Assembly (NCBI GenBank): GCA_007922225.1
Contig: ML679970.1
Location: forward strand, 24,544,631 to 24,608,630
Direction of reading: 5' to 3'
From: Emydura subglobosa
Lineage: Eukaryota > Chordata > Testudines > Chelidae
Length of the DNA stretch: 64,000 nt
Of this stretch, positions 33,660 to 46,384 are shown piece by piece. The notes beneath the pieces were generated by a model. It saw only the letters and a program-made list of their open reading frames with translations. It had not been told where the DNA came from and did no database searches. The number at the start of each line of letters is the position of its first letter. The stretch's first letter is position 1. A program made the translations under genes and the position numbers.

Positions 33660-34650
33660 CTTACACATTTATTTTGCAGTAGTGCCTAGATGTCTCAGCA
33701 AGGTTGAGTCCCCTCGTGGTGAACACTGTACAGATATAGAAAATGACAATCTCTGCCATGAAAGGTTTGTAGTCTAGAAAACAAGACAGAAGTGCAGTCA
33801 TCATAATTCTCCACCCCTGCCTGCCCATTATCAGGCTGTAATTCACAGCTGACTTTATGGGAGAGGTGAGTTTTGAAGAGAGACTGGAATGAGAACAGGT
33901 TGGTGGCTTTATGGATTTTGACTAGGAATTCTTCTCACTCAAAGGGCAGAATGGGAGAAAGCATGAAAATGCTGGTCAGCAAAGCAGAAAATCAGGCAGT
34001 CAGCTTGACATCACTGAGCTTGGAGGTGAGAGCCAACCATGTGATAACATTAGGGTGAATGGGTAGGATGGACTAGTTTTTTGGAAGAACTTTGAAAGTA
34101 AGGACAAAGGGCCAGATCATCAGCTGGTGTAAGTCAATGGAGCTACACCCATTTACACCTGCTGAGGATATGGTCCAAAAAGCTTGTGCATAACAGAGTG
34201 ACAAGCCAGAAAGATTACTTTAGCAGCAGTATTTTGAATGGCCTTGAGCAAAGCGAGTGTGCAGCCATCAAGGCGAGAGAGGAGATCACAGTATCAAAAC
34301 ATGAAATGATCAGGGATTAGACAAGTGTTTTGGCAGCACGCACAGAAACTAAGTGTTGGATAGGGGAGGCGATGTGGAGGAAGAAGCAGCAACATTTAGA
34401 TAAGGCCTGGATGTGAGTCAAAAGAGAGCCAAGTCAAAGACAAAGCCATGATTATGGGCCTGAGCAACAGGGAGGTCGGTAGTATTGTCTGCTGTGACAG
34501 AGGAAGGATAGAGAGGGTTAGGACTAAGAAGAAAGATTAAGAACGCTCTTCTGGCCATTTTACGTTTCAACAGCTGACTGGATCTGCATGCAAAGGTTAT
34601 AAAAAGGATGAAATTTTGGCATTGGCAGAAGGAAGAAAAGTGCATTTGTA
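33660..34650 (-). mobile_element. L2-like LINE, C-terminal reverse-transcriptase end and 3' tail
   Basis: On the minus strand the element ends in an L2 tail (33660-33870). The text before it is the reverse of an L2-type ORF2 C-terminus. The frame near 34250-34195 encodes IQNTAAKVIFLA, corresponding to the conserved 'QNAAA' region downstream of the RT core. Stops and shifts are frequent. A 68-bp palindromic element (34109-34176) interrupts it. Confidence 0.7.
34109..34176. mobile_element. Palindromic mini-element nested in the L2-like LINE
   Basis: GGGCCAGATCATCAGCTGGT on the left and ACACCTGCTGAGGATATGG on the right are inverted around GTCAATGGAGCTAC. It interrupts the L2 similarity, so it arrived later. 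No convincing target duplication. Confidence 0.65.
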
Positions 34651-35137
34651 AGTTTGCCACAAAGATAAATAGCTTAATCCTTGATAGAAACAGACTTGAA
34701 TATGTACCTCCATATCCCAGGCCAGTACTTTAACCACCAGACTACTTACCTATCTAACCACCATCCCAAATCAAAAATTTCTATTTCAATTTGAAAACAG
34801 ATATTTACACACAATTCCATTTTTGTATAAATGTTCAAAAGGTTTTGTTTTCATTCCAATGCACAACGAAAACAAGTTTAAAAAGTTGCTACAAAATAGA
34901 ATTTTCATCCTCCAGGCAGCTCTAGTTGAGAGTGAAAGTGAGGGAAATCATGAGATGAGGAAGGTGGAATTACTGGGACAGATGGATGGGTTCAACTTCC
35001 TTCCTATTTTCCTTGTCTAAATATGAGTGACAGGAGGAGGAGCAGAAAGTGAAGGAGGATGTTGGGATTAACACTTCAGAATGAACATTTCTAGGAGTGA
35101 TTTGCAGATTACAGGAACTGACTGTAAAATTAATATA
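34651..35137. other. Unassigned sequence
   Basis: CAGGCCAGTACTTTAACCAC near 34719 is like a MIR 3' end. Otherwise nothing is recognised. Confidence 0.4.
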
Positions 35138-36400
35138 ATAGAATCACAGAAATGTAGGATAAGGTGGGATCTTGAGAGGTCATCATCAAGTCCATCCCCC
35201 TGTGCTGTGGTAGGAACAATAAACCTAGACCATACCTGACAGGTGTTTGTCCAAACCATTTTTAAAAAACCTCTGATTATAGGGATTCCACAATCCCCCT
35301 TGGAATCCTTCCAGAGCTTAACCATCCTTAGAGTTAGAATACATATTAGAAAAAAAATTCTAAGTCTCCCTTGTTGCAGATTAAGCCCATTATTTCTTGT
35401 CCTACCTCCACTGGACATGGAAAACAATTGAACAGTGTCCTCTTTGTAACAGCCCTTAACATATCTGAAGATTTTTCAGTTCCCCCCTTGTCTTTTCTCA
35501 AGACTAAACATGCCCAATTTCTTTTTAACCTTCCCCATACATCTGGTTTTCTAAACCATTTATCACTTTTGTTACTCTCCTCTGGTGTCTCTCTCCAATT
35601 TGTCCACATCTTTTGTAAACAGTGGTGCCCAGAATTGGACATGGTACTCCTGCTGAGTTCTCACCAGTACTAACTAGAGCAGGACAATTACCTCCCTTGT
35701 CTTACGTATGACACTCCTGTTATACATCCCAAAATGATATTAGCCTTTTTGCAACTGCATCGCATTGTTGACTCATTCAATTTGTGAACCACTGTAACCC
35801 CTAGATCCTTTTTACAAGGCTACCACCTAGCCACTTATTTCCTCATTTTGTAGTTGTACATTTGATTTTTCCTTCCTAAGTCAAGTACTTTGCTTGTCTT
35901 TACTGAATTTTCATCTCATTTATTTCAGACCTATTCTCTAATTAGTCCAAGTTTCAAATTCTAATCCTGTCCACCCAAGTGCTTGCAGCCCCACCCAGCT
36001 TGGTGTCATCCACAAATTTTATAAGCACACTTTCTATTCCATTATCCAAGTAATTAATGAAGATATTGAACAGCACCAGACCCAAGTCTGACCGCAGTGA
36101 GACACCACTAGATATGCCTTCTCAGTTTGACAGCAAATCATTGATCATTACTCTTTGATTATGATTTTTCAATCAGTTGTGCACCCATTTTGTCGTAATC
36201 TCCTCTAGAGAACATTTTCCTAATTTACCCATGAGAATGTTATGTGGGACACTGTCAAAAGCTTTACTAAAAATCAAGATATATCACATCAACTGCCTCT
36301 TTCCCACCTGCCCCCAATGCACTAGGTCAGTAACCCTGTCAAAGGAGGACATGAGGTTGGTCTGGCATGATTGGTTCTTGACAAGTCCATCAGTGTTAAT
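35138..36400 (-). mobile_element. CR1 LINE with reverse-transcriptase core, 5'-truncated
   Basis: The plus strand starts TAGAATCACAGAAATGTAGG, the reverse of a CR1 3' end. Minus-strand translation gives AVDVIYLDF and, after a one-base insertion near 36270, SKAFDSVPH. Then come VLFNIF and FVDDTKLGG at 36016-35990; FVDD is the RT active-site box (usually FADD) with both Asp present. The 3' half covers the ORF2 C-terminus and UTR. About 1.26 kb of a roughly 4-kb family remain. Frameshifts and stops make it non-functional. Confidence 0.9.
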
Positions 36401-36789
36401 ATTATATTAGAGAAATTTCAATATTGTGAATATACCAGAAGTCTGAGATCTTATATACTTGGTTTCCCAATTATTTTTCAAACAAACAGTCTTTTGACCT
36501 TCCCCCCTGATTTGTATTCTGACTTATCTAGAAAGGATAATTATTTGCCACAACTGCAAGGTTTGCCTAAAACAACAGTAAAGCAAAACTGCCACTGACT
36601 CATTCTCCCCTCCCACCCCAGACACTTCTCTCCATGCAGCTGGCTATTTTTTCTTTAAATCTGTATAATGCTGCATCTACAAGTTATCATCAAGTCAGGT
36701 CAGCCAGCATCACAACAAGTAAACTCACCTCACAAAACCTGAATATATTAAGTCAGTGCAACACATTTCAAGAAAAAATATCCCTGATT
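36401..36789. other. Unassigned sequence
   Basis: Nothing recognised between the CR1 and the microsatellite. Confidence 0.45.
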
Positions 36790-36790
36790 T

Positions 36791-36859
<69 letters not shown>
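36790..36859. repeat. Compound (TC)n(CA)26 microsatellite
   Basis: About nine TC units precede 26 uninterrupted CA units (36808-36859). The pure, long CA array suggests it is likely to be length-polymorphic. Confidence 0.98.
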
Positions 36860-36863
<4 letters not shown>

Positions 36864-37363
36864 TACAATTATAAAATAGATAGTGAAAAGGCAAAAGAAA
36901 CTTGTCATAACCTGTAGGTTTACAGAAGGAAATAAGTACCCACCAAGAGGAAATTGACTCTCATACAATTAATTTTAATTATACATTCATCTACATATGT
37001 TACTTATGTGTAAGACCTCCATTTTCTAACAAGTTCTCTATGCCACTTGGCAAGATTTTACTGCCTGTGCTGTATTTTATAATTACAAACAAACACGCAG
37101 CCATCTAGTGAAGCGTAGATGGATTCATAGAATATTAAAGAATTTCAAATATGACCAGAAGAAAATATTCCTTTGTTGGGTACATCTTTCACAGTATTCA
37201 TTAATTTATACCTCCATCTTCACACATCCTCCAAAAATAGTGTGGCATATAAAAGTGTTGGAAGAGACGTTTCCCTCCAGAAAGAGTTCATTCTGACGGA
37301 TTCGATATACCAGGAGATGAATATCATCCTAGAATCATGTACTTGGATTAAGAAATGCCTGCT

Positions 37364-37500
37364 GAGGACCGGATTGTGAACCCCTTTCTCACACTGGCAT
37401 GCAGTTCCTCACATGAATAGCAAAGACATCGAAGATAACAGGACTACTTATGCAAGTAACTGTTCACCAGTGGGAGTAGGAGGTTCACAATCTGGCCCTC
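37364..37500. mobile_element. Palindromic MITE-like element
   Basis: GAGGACCGGATTGTGAACC (37364) and GGTTCACAATCTGGCCCTC (to 37500) are inverted with two mismatches. The 137-bp unit is non-coding. It lies between two CR1 fragments. Confidence 0.75.
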
Positions 37501-37609
37501 AATGTTGTGTGCACAGGTAAGAGAACATCCTTAAATACCGGCACTGAAACGCACTTGTTAAGGAAATAACTATGGACTATAAGCAGTCACAGAATAAACA
37601 GAAAGGTCA

Positions 37610-38577
37610 TCAATAGCTGATTGAAAGGTAGAAAACAAAGGATAGAAACATATAGTCAGTTTTCACAACAGAAAGAGGTGAATAGTGGGGCACCCCAAGG
37701 ATCTGTACTGGGACCTGTGCTTTTCAAATTATTTGGAAAAGGGTTGAACAGTGAGATGGCAAAATTGCATATGATACAAAATTCCTCAGAACAGTCAAGT
37801 CCAAAGAGGAGTGTGAAGAGTTGCAAAGGGATCTCAGTAAAGTGGATAAACAAAAATGACAGATGAAATTCAATGTTGATATGTGCAAAGTAAGGCACAG
37901 TGAAAATATAATCTCAACTATACATACAAAATTAGCTGTTACAACTCAAGAGACTTCCTGGGGTCATTGTGGATAGCTCTCTGAAAACATCCACTCAATA
38001 TGCAGCAGCAGTCAAAAAAGCTAACAATGTTAGGAACCATTAGGAAAGGGATAGATAAGAAGACAGAAAATATCATAATGGCACTATATAAATCCATGCT
38101 ACACACACGTCTTGAATAGTGTGTGCAGTTCTGGTCTCCCCATCACAAAAAGATATATTAGAATTGGGAAAGGTACAGAGAAGGGCAACAAAAATTATTA
38201 GAAGTATGCAACAGCTTCCACACCAGGAGAAACTAAAGATTATGGCTGATTAGCTTGAAAAAGAGACAGCTATGGGGGGGAATATGACAGCAGTCTATAA
38301 AATCATGAATGGGTATGGAGAAAGTGAATAAGGAAACATTAATTTACCCCTTCACATACCATGAGAATTAGGGATCACCCGATGAATTCATAAGCAGCAG
38401 GTTTAAAACAAACATAAGGCAATACTTCTTCACATAATGCACAATCAACCTGTGGAACTTGTTGCCAGGGGATGTTGTGAAGGTTTCAAAAATAAGAATT
38501 AGATAAGTTCATGGAGGACAAGTCCATCAAAATTCAGGGCCAAAATTACCATAGTAATGGTCATTTTTTATGTTCAT
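37610..38577 (+). mobile_element. CR1 LINE fragment from RT domain to 3' end
   Basis: A plus frame (37621-37866) encodes GAPQGSVLGPVLF, RT motif with the conserved PQGS turn just before the active-site strand. The following FADD box is lost to decay. Downstream, CAGTTCTGGTCTCC (38129), AGGTACAGAGAAGGGCAACA, GTTTAAAACAAACATAAGGC and a 3' end ATGGTCATTTTTTATGTTCAT complete the CR1 order. An internal deletion near 38530-38555 removes part of the UTR. Confidence 0.88.
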
Positions 38578-38646
38578 AGAATATTCACTAAACTCCTAAA
38601 GTCCTATTCCAGCATTCATTAGGCTAGCTCTGAGATTTAGGAAGGA

Positions 38647-38668
38647 TTTTTTTTTTTTTTTTTTTTTT
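38647..38668. repeat. Poly(T) tract
   Basis: 22 T in a row, about 70 bp beyond the CR1 end. Confidence 0.95.
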
Positions 38669-39179
38669 AAATATAATCTCTTCTTCAATTACAAAATCCT
38701 GGTCAGGGAATCTAGAGGATATATCCCCAAGCCAGTTCTTAACATCAAGTTATTTTATTTTATTTCTGTAACTAAATCACTGAGCCACCACAATGATAAA
38801 CTCATTAGACATTTGTAATAACAACAAAAGTTAAAGTTAATCAGACTTTGGCATCTAAGTCACTTAGCCACTTATGAAAAATTTACCCTAAGTTTTTCCA
38901 CAGTTAAAGCCTCCATTACATAAATGTCTGCTGTAGAAAATTAATTGCAGTGTTCAAAGGTTACCTCAAGTTGACATATCCTTCATGTAACTTACCTCAG
39001 TTTAACTCTGTGTGCCCCCTAAACATTTGGCAAAGAGGCACTTGTAGAATTAAGCAACTGGTCCTTCTGAATGTCTTAAGAAAAAAACTAATCTGGGTGT
39101 GCAGTTCTATAAAAGATATGGCTGTGGGTATGCCTATATTGAAGGGAAGGCATGCTGGCATATATGCTGTTGGATTTAG
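38669..39179. other. Unassigned sequence
   Basis: Nothing recognised. Confidence 0.45.
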
Positions 39180-39400
39180 AGCCAAGGAGCAAGATTTTCC
39201 AAGCCGGGGTGCCTAAAGTCAAGCTTCTACATCCATATTTAGGCACCTAAATAAAAGTAACCAGGTTTTCAAATGTGCTGAACACCTGCATGACCCATTG
39301 TTTCAGTATGATTTATGGGTGTTCAGCCCTTTGAAAGTCAGGCCACTTATATTTAGGTACTTAAACATGAGATTTGGGAGTCTGACTTTATGCATTCAGC
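39180..39400. repeat. Palindromic 'TTAGGCACCTAAA' repeat
   Basis: It contains TATTTAGGCACCTAAATA, itself a palindrome, plus GTGCTGAACACCTGCATGAC and its inverted partner GGGTGTTCAGCCC. The components match the repeat at 23190-23360. Confidence 0.5.
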
Positions 39401-41039
39401 TTGGAAAGCGTTGGCCCAGATATTCACTGAAATCCAACAGATATTTTTAGTACTTAATAAAAACTAGCCTAAGTTTAATCCTCAATGCTGCATGTATTTT
39501 ACATTTTCTAGGAATACATAAAATTCTCACATAGAGCCCTGATGAATGTGTTCTAAGCACATCCCTATCTGCTTTAGAGCATGCAACTTTTGGCATTGTT
39601 TATTAACAGATAAAACTGTCCTATCCTTGTTTACTGCAGCAGCAAATAGAAGCAAAGTAAACAAAGATCATATGCTAAGTCTTTCTGAAGACAGGCAATT
39701 CTGCTTCACTCATAGGCCAAATAACTTGCAGGTAAATCACCATATTTCAAATATAAATTTCGCAGCTAGTAGAATACTGACATGACCAAAAAATATTAGC
39801 ATAGCTTCCTCAGTGGACTTTATTAGACTAATACAATTCTAAAATAAAAATCAGAGTAAACTAACTACTATCAATACAGTAGGCTAATGGTACATGGTAT
39901 AAGATTGTATGTATATTCATGTGTGTAAACATTTTACTACAAACATCAGGACTTGATCAAACTAGAAACGAGTGCCATAGTAGTAGTAATACTCTGCTCT
40001 ATTTTTTGCAACCAGTTTATGCATTTTGTCATCAATGTAAGAAAACTATAGTTTGAGGAGCTGATGCTGTATAATACTCATTCTCTAAGTAGTGGGTTAC
40101 CCAAACTGCAACTACCTGAGTACATGAACACCTGCACAGAGAAATACAGACAGTTCCCAAGTGCTCAGTTAGAATAAAGGAAAGATGCAAATTGGTCAGA
40201 AACTCTGGAATCAGCTTCCCTCAGGTATCCTCTCCAGCTTATATTATTTTCTATAGAAGAGGACTTGGCCTATGGGTGGGGATACTCAAAATACTCTTAA
40301 CATGCAAGTCTCAATAATGTCTAAATATATCAATATACTTGTTCACAAGTCACTAATAGTACAATGCCATAGGAATGATCTTAATGCCAGATTCAGAATT
40401 TTAAAAAATGCTCAGCTCTCATGACGCTACATCTCCATATTAGACAGCCAAGCATAGAGTTATTGAGAGTTTATAGGCCAAATTTTTAAAAGGGGTGTAT
40501 AAAATGTACACACAATTTTTTAAATGCAGATCTTTGGCTTGCAAGCAGTTTCCTTCGGACACCCAGAAACTCTTCCTATGTGCAAGTATTGCACACAGTC
40601 TGTCTGAGAGCTAAAATATGCCGCCTAACATCAGACTCATACAGAGGTGCTGGAACAATTTGCAAGTAGGGTTGCATAGATAACCATTGAACCAAACTAA
40701 ACCACTTCAAGCCAGGTGGTGCAGAAGCACCACCAGCACTTACAAACTCATAGGCTTGCAAAGAAATAAATTTTATTTTTAATAAATATTAATAATTTGA
40801 CTTATGTAAGGTTGATTATTGACTTAAATTCTTAACATTGCAGGAAGTTAGAGAAAAAACTCCTTGATTTAAAATTTGATGACAGAATTAAATTTAAAAT
40901 CATGACATAATCCATCGTAATCATGAATGTTCATCTCTTATATTAAGTTTGATCTCCTTTCACATTCCTGTAAATCAGGAGCAAATTCAGGGTGAAATTA
41001 GTATAAAGGAAAAGTCATGCCCTTTCTTTTTAAACTTCA
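39401..41039. other. Unassigned sequence
   Basis: No gene or repeat recognised. Open frames are at most 79 codons. Confidence 0.5.
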
Positions 41040-41105
41040 TAGACTCAAAGACTTTAAGGTCAGCAGGGACCATTATGATCATCTAGTCTGAACACTGAGT
41101 GGTCC
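41040..41105 (-). mobile_element. CR1 LINE 3' end fragment
   Basis: AGACTCAAAGACTTTAAGGT and CAGCAGGGACCATTATGATC, ATCTAGTCTGA are the reverse of a CR1 3' terminus. Only about 65 bp remain. Confidence 0.75.
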
Positions 41106-41887
41106 TAGAAAAAGAGGTGATGCATCTCATTGGAGCAGTGCTTCTGAAACTTTTGGAAGCAAAGCCGTCCTCGCAGGAAAGGAGACCAATTGAATCCTTC
41201 CTCAACTCTGCCATTTGTTGTTAAAGGCCTGCACAAAATGAGTAGTCATTCAGAATAGATTGCATAACTATTCTTCAAAACTAGGAGGGAGAGGAAGGGT
41301 CAATCAGTTAAAAAGTTAACATTGCTATTTAAAGCATTGTATTAAAATCACTGGCATCTCAGTTAGCACCCTTTGAAATAAATGGCCTAGTTCATATCTC
41401 AGAGCCATTGTGCCATGCTTTTGACAGACTTAAGCAGACATCATTGTACTGGCTATCCTAGTCATGGTCGTATGTTCAAGATTTTCTCGTCAGCTGTAAA
41501 CAGCTAGAAATTTAACGGGCATTTTTTAAATAAAGTGAAACTGGAGAACACCTGAGGCTTTTTCTATGGTCCCATCCCCAGTTCGTCCTTCTTGCCCCCT
41601 CCAGGGAGTGCACTCCCATTTTGCTGTCTAAGGTCTTGAATAGAATGTGAGATTGACTCAAAAGTTTTGGAGATTGAGTTAGTGTTTTGATAAAGAGCTA
41701 TATAATCTAGAAATTTAATTTCTTAATGACTTACTCTAAGTGTACTATATAGTACCTGAGTTGTCAGCATAATTTACTCATGATACTTTAAAAATACTCC
41801 ATTCACAACAGCCCCTATTATATGGTGAAGAAGCAGAGTAATGAAAGGCAAAACACATTTAAAGTGGTGTCTCTTTTCAGACTCAGA
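41106..41887. other. Unassigned sequence
   Basis: AGTGCTTCTGAAACTTTTGG near 41138 looks like a hAT left end, but no matching right end was found. Nothing else recognised. Confidence 0.4.
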
Positions 41888-42082
41888 GGGTACATCAACA
41901 CTACAAGAGCTACACAGCTACACCACTGTAGCATAGACGCTTGCTACAATGACAGAAGGGGTGTTTCTGTCACTGTAGTAAATCCACCCCCTTGAGAGGC
42001 AGTAGTTAGGTTGACGGAAGAAATTTTTCACAGTCCTGAATGATGTAGCTAGGTTGAACTAAGTTTTAGGTGTAGGCCTGGC
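41888..42082. mobile_element. MITE-like element, same family as 2577-2843
   Basis: Left end GGTACATCAACACTACAAG, internal GTAGTAAATCCACCCCCTTG and GTTGACGGAAG, right end AGGTGTAGGCCTGGC. The order of blocks equals that of the 2577 element. An A19 run (42087-42105) follows the right end. Confidence 0.65.
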
Positions 42083-42105
42083 ATTTAAAAAAAAAAAAAA
42101 AAAAA

Positions 42106-45100
42106 GTCTGAAAAAAATTCACCAATATGTCTGGAAATGGCCCTGTTCTTCATATGGGAATGTAAAATGGTGTATCATTTAAGTAAAGAGTTTGAGAATA
42201 CTATAATTATAGCATCACCTTAGCATGCAATAAATAAGGTTCATGTCAATGCTTCCATGATAAACCTACCAATTTTCGGAGGTTGTGACTTTGCATTAAA
42301 AATGTTCTTTGGTCTGAAATACATAAGGCAAGCCAAGAAATGAAAAAAAAGTTTAAATTTTTTTCTAAATGCCTCTGAAATTTTTTAAAAAAAAATCAAC
42401 ATAGACAAGTTATTACTGTGACTTCTATCAATTTTCTACTGGCATCTGAAGGAAGAAAGTCTGATTTTTAAATTATTTAGGTCTAGGCAAGAGAAGAATG
42501 AGGCCCAGTAGCTGTATTTCTTGGGCAAGGGTTAGTAAAGTGGACAACAAGTTTTAACTCCAAGGGAGAGGGCTTCTCCAAAATAAGATCATGTTAAGAG
42601 AGTGGTTTCTAATATCAGAGTGGTGCGGGTGAAGCTTGTAAAGTATTCCTCCTTTCCACTTATTAGAAAGGTACCTAAGTGATCCAGTGTGCACAAAATT
42701 CTGCATAGGCCACTCCTCCTGGAGATAAAAGGAAGTAGTTATATAATTAGGGGAGGAGGAAGAAGAAGGGATATCAGAAGCAAGCTCACTTGGAAGGGGG
42801 AGGGGCTCAAGTAAGAGCTGGTCCTTACTTTGAGAATTTTATTGAAATGGAAATTCACCTTAGAGAGGTTAATCACAGCTCTTCTGATGGAGCTGATCTG
42901 CTGCACTAAACTTTTTTTTAAAAAGGGAGATGAAGGAAAAACATATTTAAGCAAATCGCTTACAAATTATATTGTTTTCTTACACACATTTTGCATTTCA
43001 GAAGTCATTTCATCCAGCTGATTTTGCTCACTTTTCATTATTTAAGACTTGTATATCAGGTAAAGAAAAATATATGTACTTATGCCATTATGCTTCATCC
43101 CCTCTGAATTTTAGGCATGTTTTAAAGGTGACTTGTAACACCAGTTAGTCCCACCATGCAATCCAGATGAGGTTTTATTTTATTTTCCAGTCTGGGTTAA
43201 TCTGGAACGATTGGCAATTACCTAGAATTCAATGCTGTGCAATGCTCATCCCTTCATGTGTCCAATTAGAAAGGACTTTAGAAGATATTAAGGAAGCTGC
43301 AGTTGCCTGATACTTTGCATGATATAATGATACACAGAGTTTCATCATGATTGTGTCTTACTCCTCTTTTCAAATTCTATTGAAAACACAAACTGACGTA
43401 TAGGAAAATGAATATAAAGCTTCCATATGTAGCAAAAATATTTCATTAGGTAAAAAATGTGTAAGTAGTGCAGCTTGAAAACAAAACAGTATATTATTCA
43501 GCTTCAAAAATTTCTAAAATTCTAATGAGATGGCTCATGAACATTCTAATTATGTAAATCCAGATTCCTTCAGGAACATCCAAGATAAAAGCTGAAACTG
43601 ACAGAACCTATTTGTGGCTAAGCAGCAGTCTCTGCAGTCACATATCTGAAGTTCATGTTAGTTCTACAAAAATGCTTTGTTCCTAATCTTTTGAGCTGTT
43701 CTTCATTAGACATGTGAAGCTTCCTCTTTTATAATTTGACTGGGTTGAAAAGGCAGATAGGAAAAGTTTATATATGGATGCCAGGGAATGTAACTGAAGT
43801 ATTACTCAGATGATCAGAGGAGGCTGAGAAGCTATGCACCTCTTTCAAGAAAGTTTTAATAAGTTTATAAATTTACTACACAGAATACATTATATATGAT
43901 TGCACAACATGCTAGAGCATGAACACCTTATTATATAACATCACTAATTATTTCCTAAACAAAATGCAAGGTGAATCTAGTTAGGCTGTCAAATGTCATA
44001 TGTTTTTCTAGTTTTATACAATAATTTGAAGATGTCCTTTTTTCCAGTCAGTTAAACTTTACAGAATCATGTTTTCTATATTTAAAGGAATAATGAGTAG
44101 ATATTTCATTTGTAATGAATATTTCCTGTATATTGTTAACCAACAGCACACTGAGCAGAGAGTTTTAATGAGTAATTCTGGTATTACAATGTTTTCACCT
44201 TTATTGGAAACCAGTACTCCTTAGATTCTTAGAGAGACTTACAGACCTTAAATTGAGACATTTAAAAAAAACTCAAAAATCTATTGAAAGCAGGAAGAGT
44301 CTCTTCCTGCATTGCTAGCTATACTCCAATTGTTTCTTTTTTTCTTATGCCTCCATAAAGTTACATGAGCCTGTGCATCAAGTTTCAGAATAGATGTATT
44401 TACATTTTAAACCACATCGTCAAACACATAATACTTTATGCCTGGAAAATCAAAGTAAATTCCCAGAAAAACAAAGTGCAAATTCCAATTATGAGTCCAA
44501 ATTCTGCTCTGCATAGCACCACACCAAACTCAACAAGATTATCTGAGGGCAGACTGTGGGCCAAGGTTCTAAGCAGCACAAAGATCAATACTAGAGTGAT
44601 CAGTGCATTAGAAATACTGAAGATAGTCATTGTTGATGTGTATATTAATGCCTAGTCTACTAATACTTTAAACACAACTAGAGTAATTTATATTAAAGTA
44701 TATATAAACCTGCAAGCAGCCACAAGACTAGTATTGCTCTCAAATTACCACATGTATGTAGAATGAATTTATTATCCTGATTCCTTAGTATTTGGAATAT
44801 TTATGGAGTATTCCATGCATGTCAGCCTTTTGAATGTGTTAATTATTGGCTCTTTACACTAATCAGATTGTGGACTTGTAGTTACAAGAAACAGCCAAAC
44901 AGTTTTCAGAAAATAAAAACAAGCTATCCCAAGCAATTAGATGCTCATTATGTACCATCACTTTCAACGGAGAAGACTGTAATATCAGATTCAGTCACGG
45001 ATAAAGCCACGGTGACAAAAGATATAGTTCTGACTGTCATCGTACAAGAATTGTACAAAATATACAGTGATTTTACAAATAAGATAATTGGGACCATATG

Positions 45101-45690
45101 TTTTGATGTAAAGTTCGATATATGGTATATTCCTGTCAGTGGCCAACGATACCACCCTGGGCAAAATCCTAGTTCAAATGGCCTGGGTCAGTCCTTGACC
45201 TGGACAGCAGTGACTTAAATGAAATCAACAAAAGGCAGAGTCAATAAACGTCTTTCTCCCCTGTACTCCAGGAGGCTCTAAGTATCTTAGACATGTCAGA
45301 AAGTTTTTCTCTGAAGTCCTAAATTTTTCTGTTGTCTTCCCTTCTGTTTGTCCTTCTTTCTACTTGGGCTCATCCTTATTAGCTACAGTGGCTGGGGCAT
45401 GTCTATCCGAACAGAGATTTCTCACAGCTGAGCCAGGGTGGGGTTGATTTCGCTGTCTGCAGGAAGGGAGGTTTCTCAACAAACACTAAGTTCTTTTCTA
45501 TCGGCCCCTTGTTCTGGGTTTCATAACTAATTCTCTCTCTCTGCAACTGGGTTTTGGAGTTGGTTTTTGCCATTATCTAGAAACAGCAAATTCAATAATT
45601 TTCCTGTCCATTGTCACCCTAAGTATTTTATTTTGGTCTATTTACCAAATGACTAACAACTTCCATTTGACTGTCTTAACAAACTTCATA
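42106..45690. other. Unassigned sequence
   Basis: About 3.6 kb with no recognised repeat. A 116-codon plus frame (44868-45218) is the longest frame outside repeats and low-complexity sequence. Its protein shows no signal peptide, membrane segment or motif known to me, and no upstream or downstream exon signal supports it. Confidence 0.5.
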
Positions 45691-45815
45691 AACAATTATG
45701 AATTTAGCTTCACAGCACTCTTGTGAAGTAGGTAAATAGTTTCATATCCCCATTTTCAGAGAGGGAAGTGAGAAACAAAGATTAAAGGTAAAATTTTCTA
45801 AAGCAGCTAATTGAT
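45691..45815 (+). mobile_element. MIR-like SINE fragment
   Basis: CACTCTTGTGAAGTAGGTAA, ATCCCCATTTTCAGAGAGG and AAGTGAGAAACAAAGATTAA follow the MIR consensus in order. Confidence 0.7.
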
Positions 45816-46384
45816 TAGGAACCTAAATCCCATTGATTTTAAGCACATAAGTGGCTTTTGAAAATAGGATTTAGGAACTTCTGAAAATTCAGGGATTAGT
45901 ATATATAGAGTTTTAGGTTTTCGTTTAAGCGAATTCAGTGCTCATGAAATATGCCAGATCATAACAATACTTAATATAGTCCTTTGTTTAGGCACAGAAC
46001 TGATAAATCCTGGCAATGACAAAGAATATGAGGTCATTGGTGGGGATTCTGGAGGAGAGTATTTTGAAGTACGTGTGAAAAAACAGCTTAGCAGTTGAAG
46101 GAATTTGTATTCTGATCATCAACAAAGTCTGCAGTCTGGGGGGGTTCCTTCTGTAACCCCTCCTGAATGCCCAGATGGCATATGCAGCCAGAAATACCTT
46201 CCGCTGTGTTTGGCTAGCCAAGAAGCTGCACACCTTTACTATAAAATATTTATCTTATGGTAGCGTCATGAGATTGCATTCAGCTTCCCTATATGTTGGG
46301 GGCTGTACAAACTCAGAAGTAGGTACGTTTAGCAGACACATATCTGACTAATACAAGGTCAGACAATGTTCATCACCTTCATGC
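45816..46384. other. Unassigned sequence
   Basis: TTGAAAATAGGATTTAGGAAC near 45858 resembles the palindromic 'TTAGG' repeats. Nothing else recognised. Confidence 0.4.

Noticed and set aside
41131..41160. Possible hAT left end (AGTGCTTCTGAAACTTTTGG)
   Set aside because: No matching right end or target duplication was found within 1 kb.
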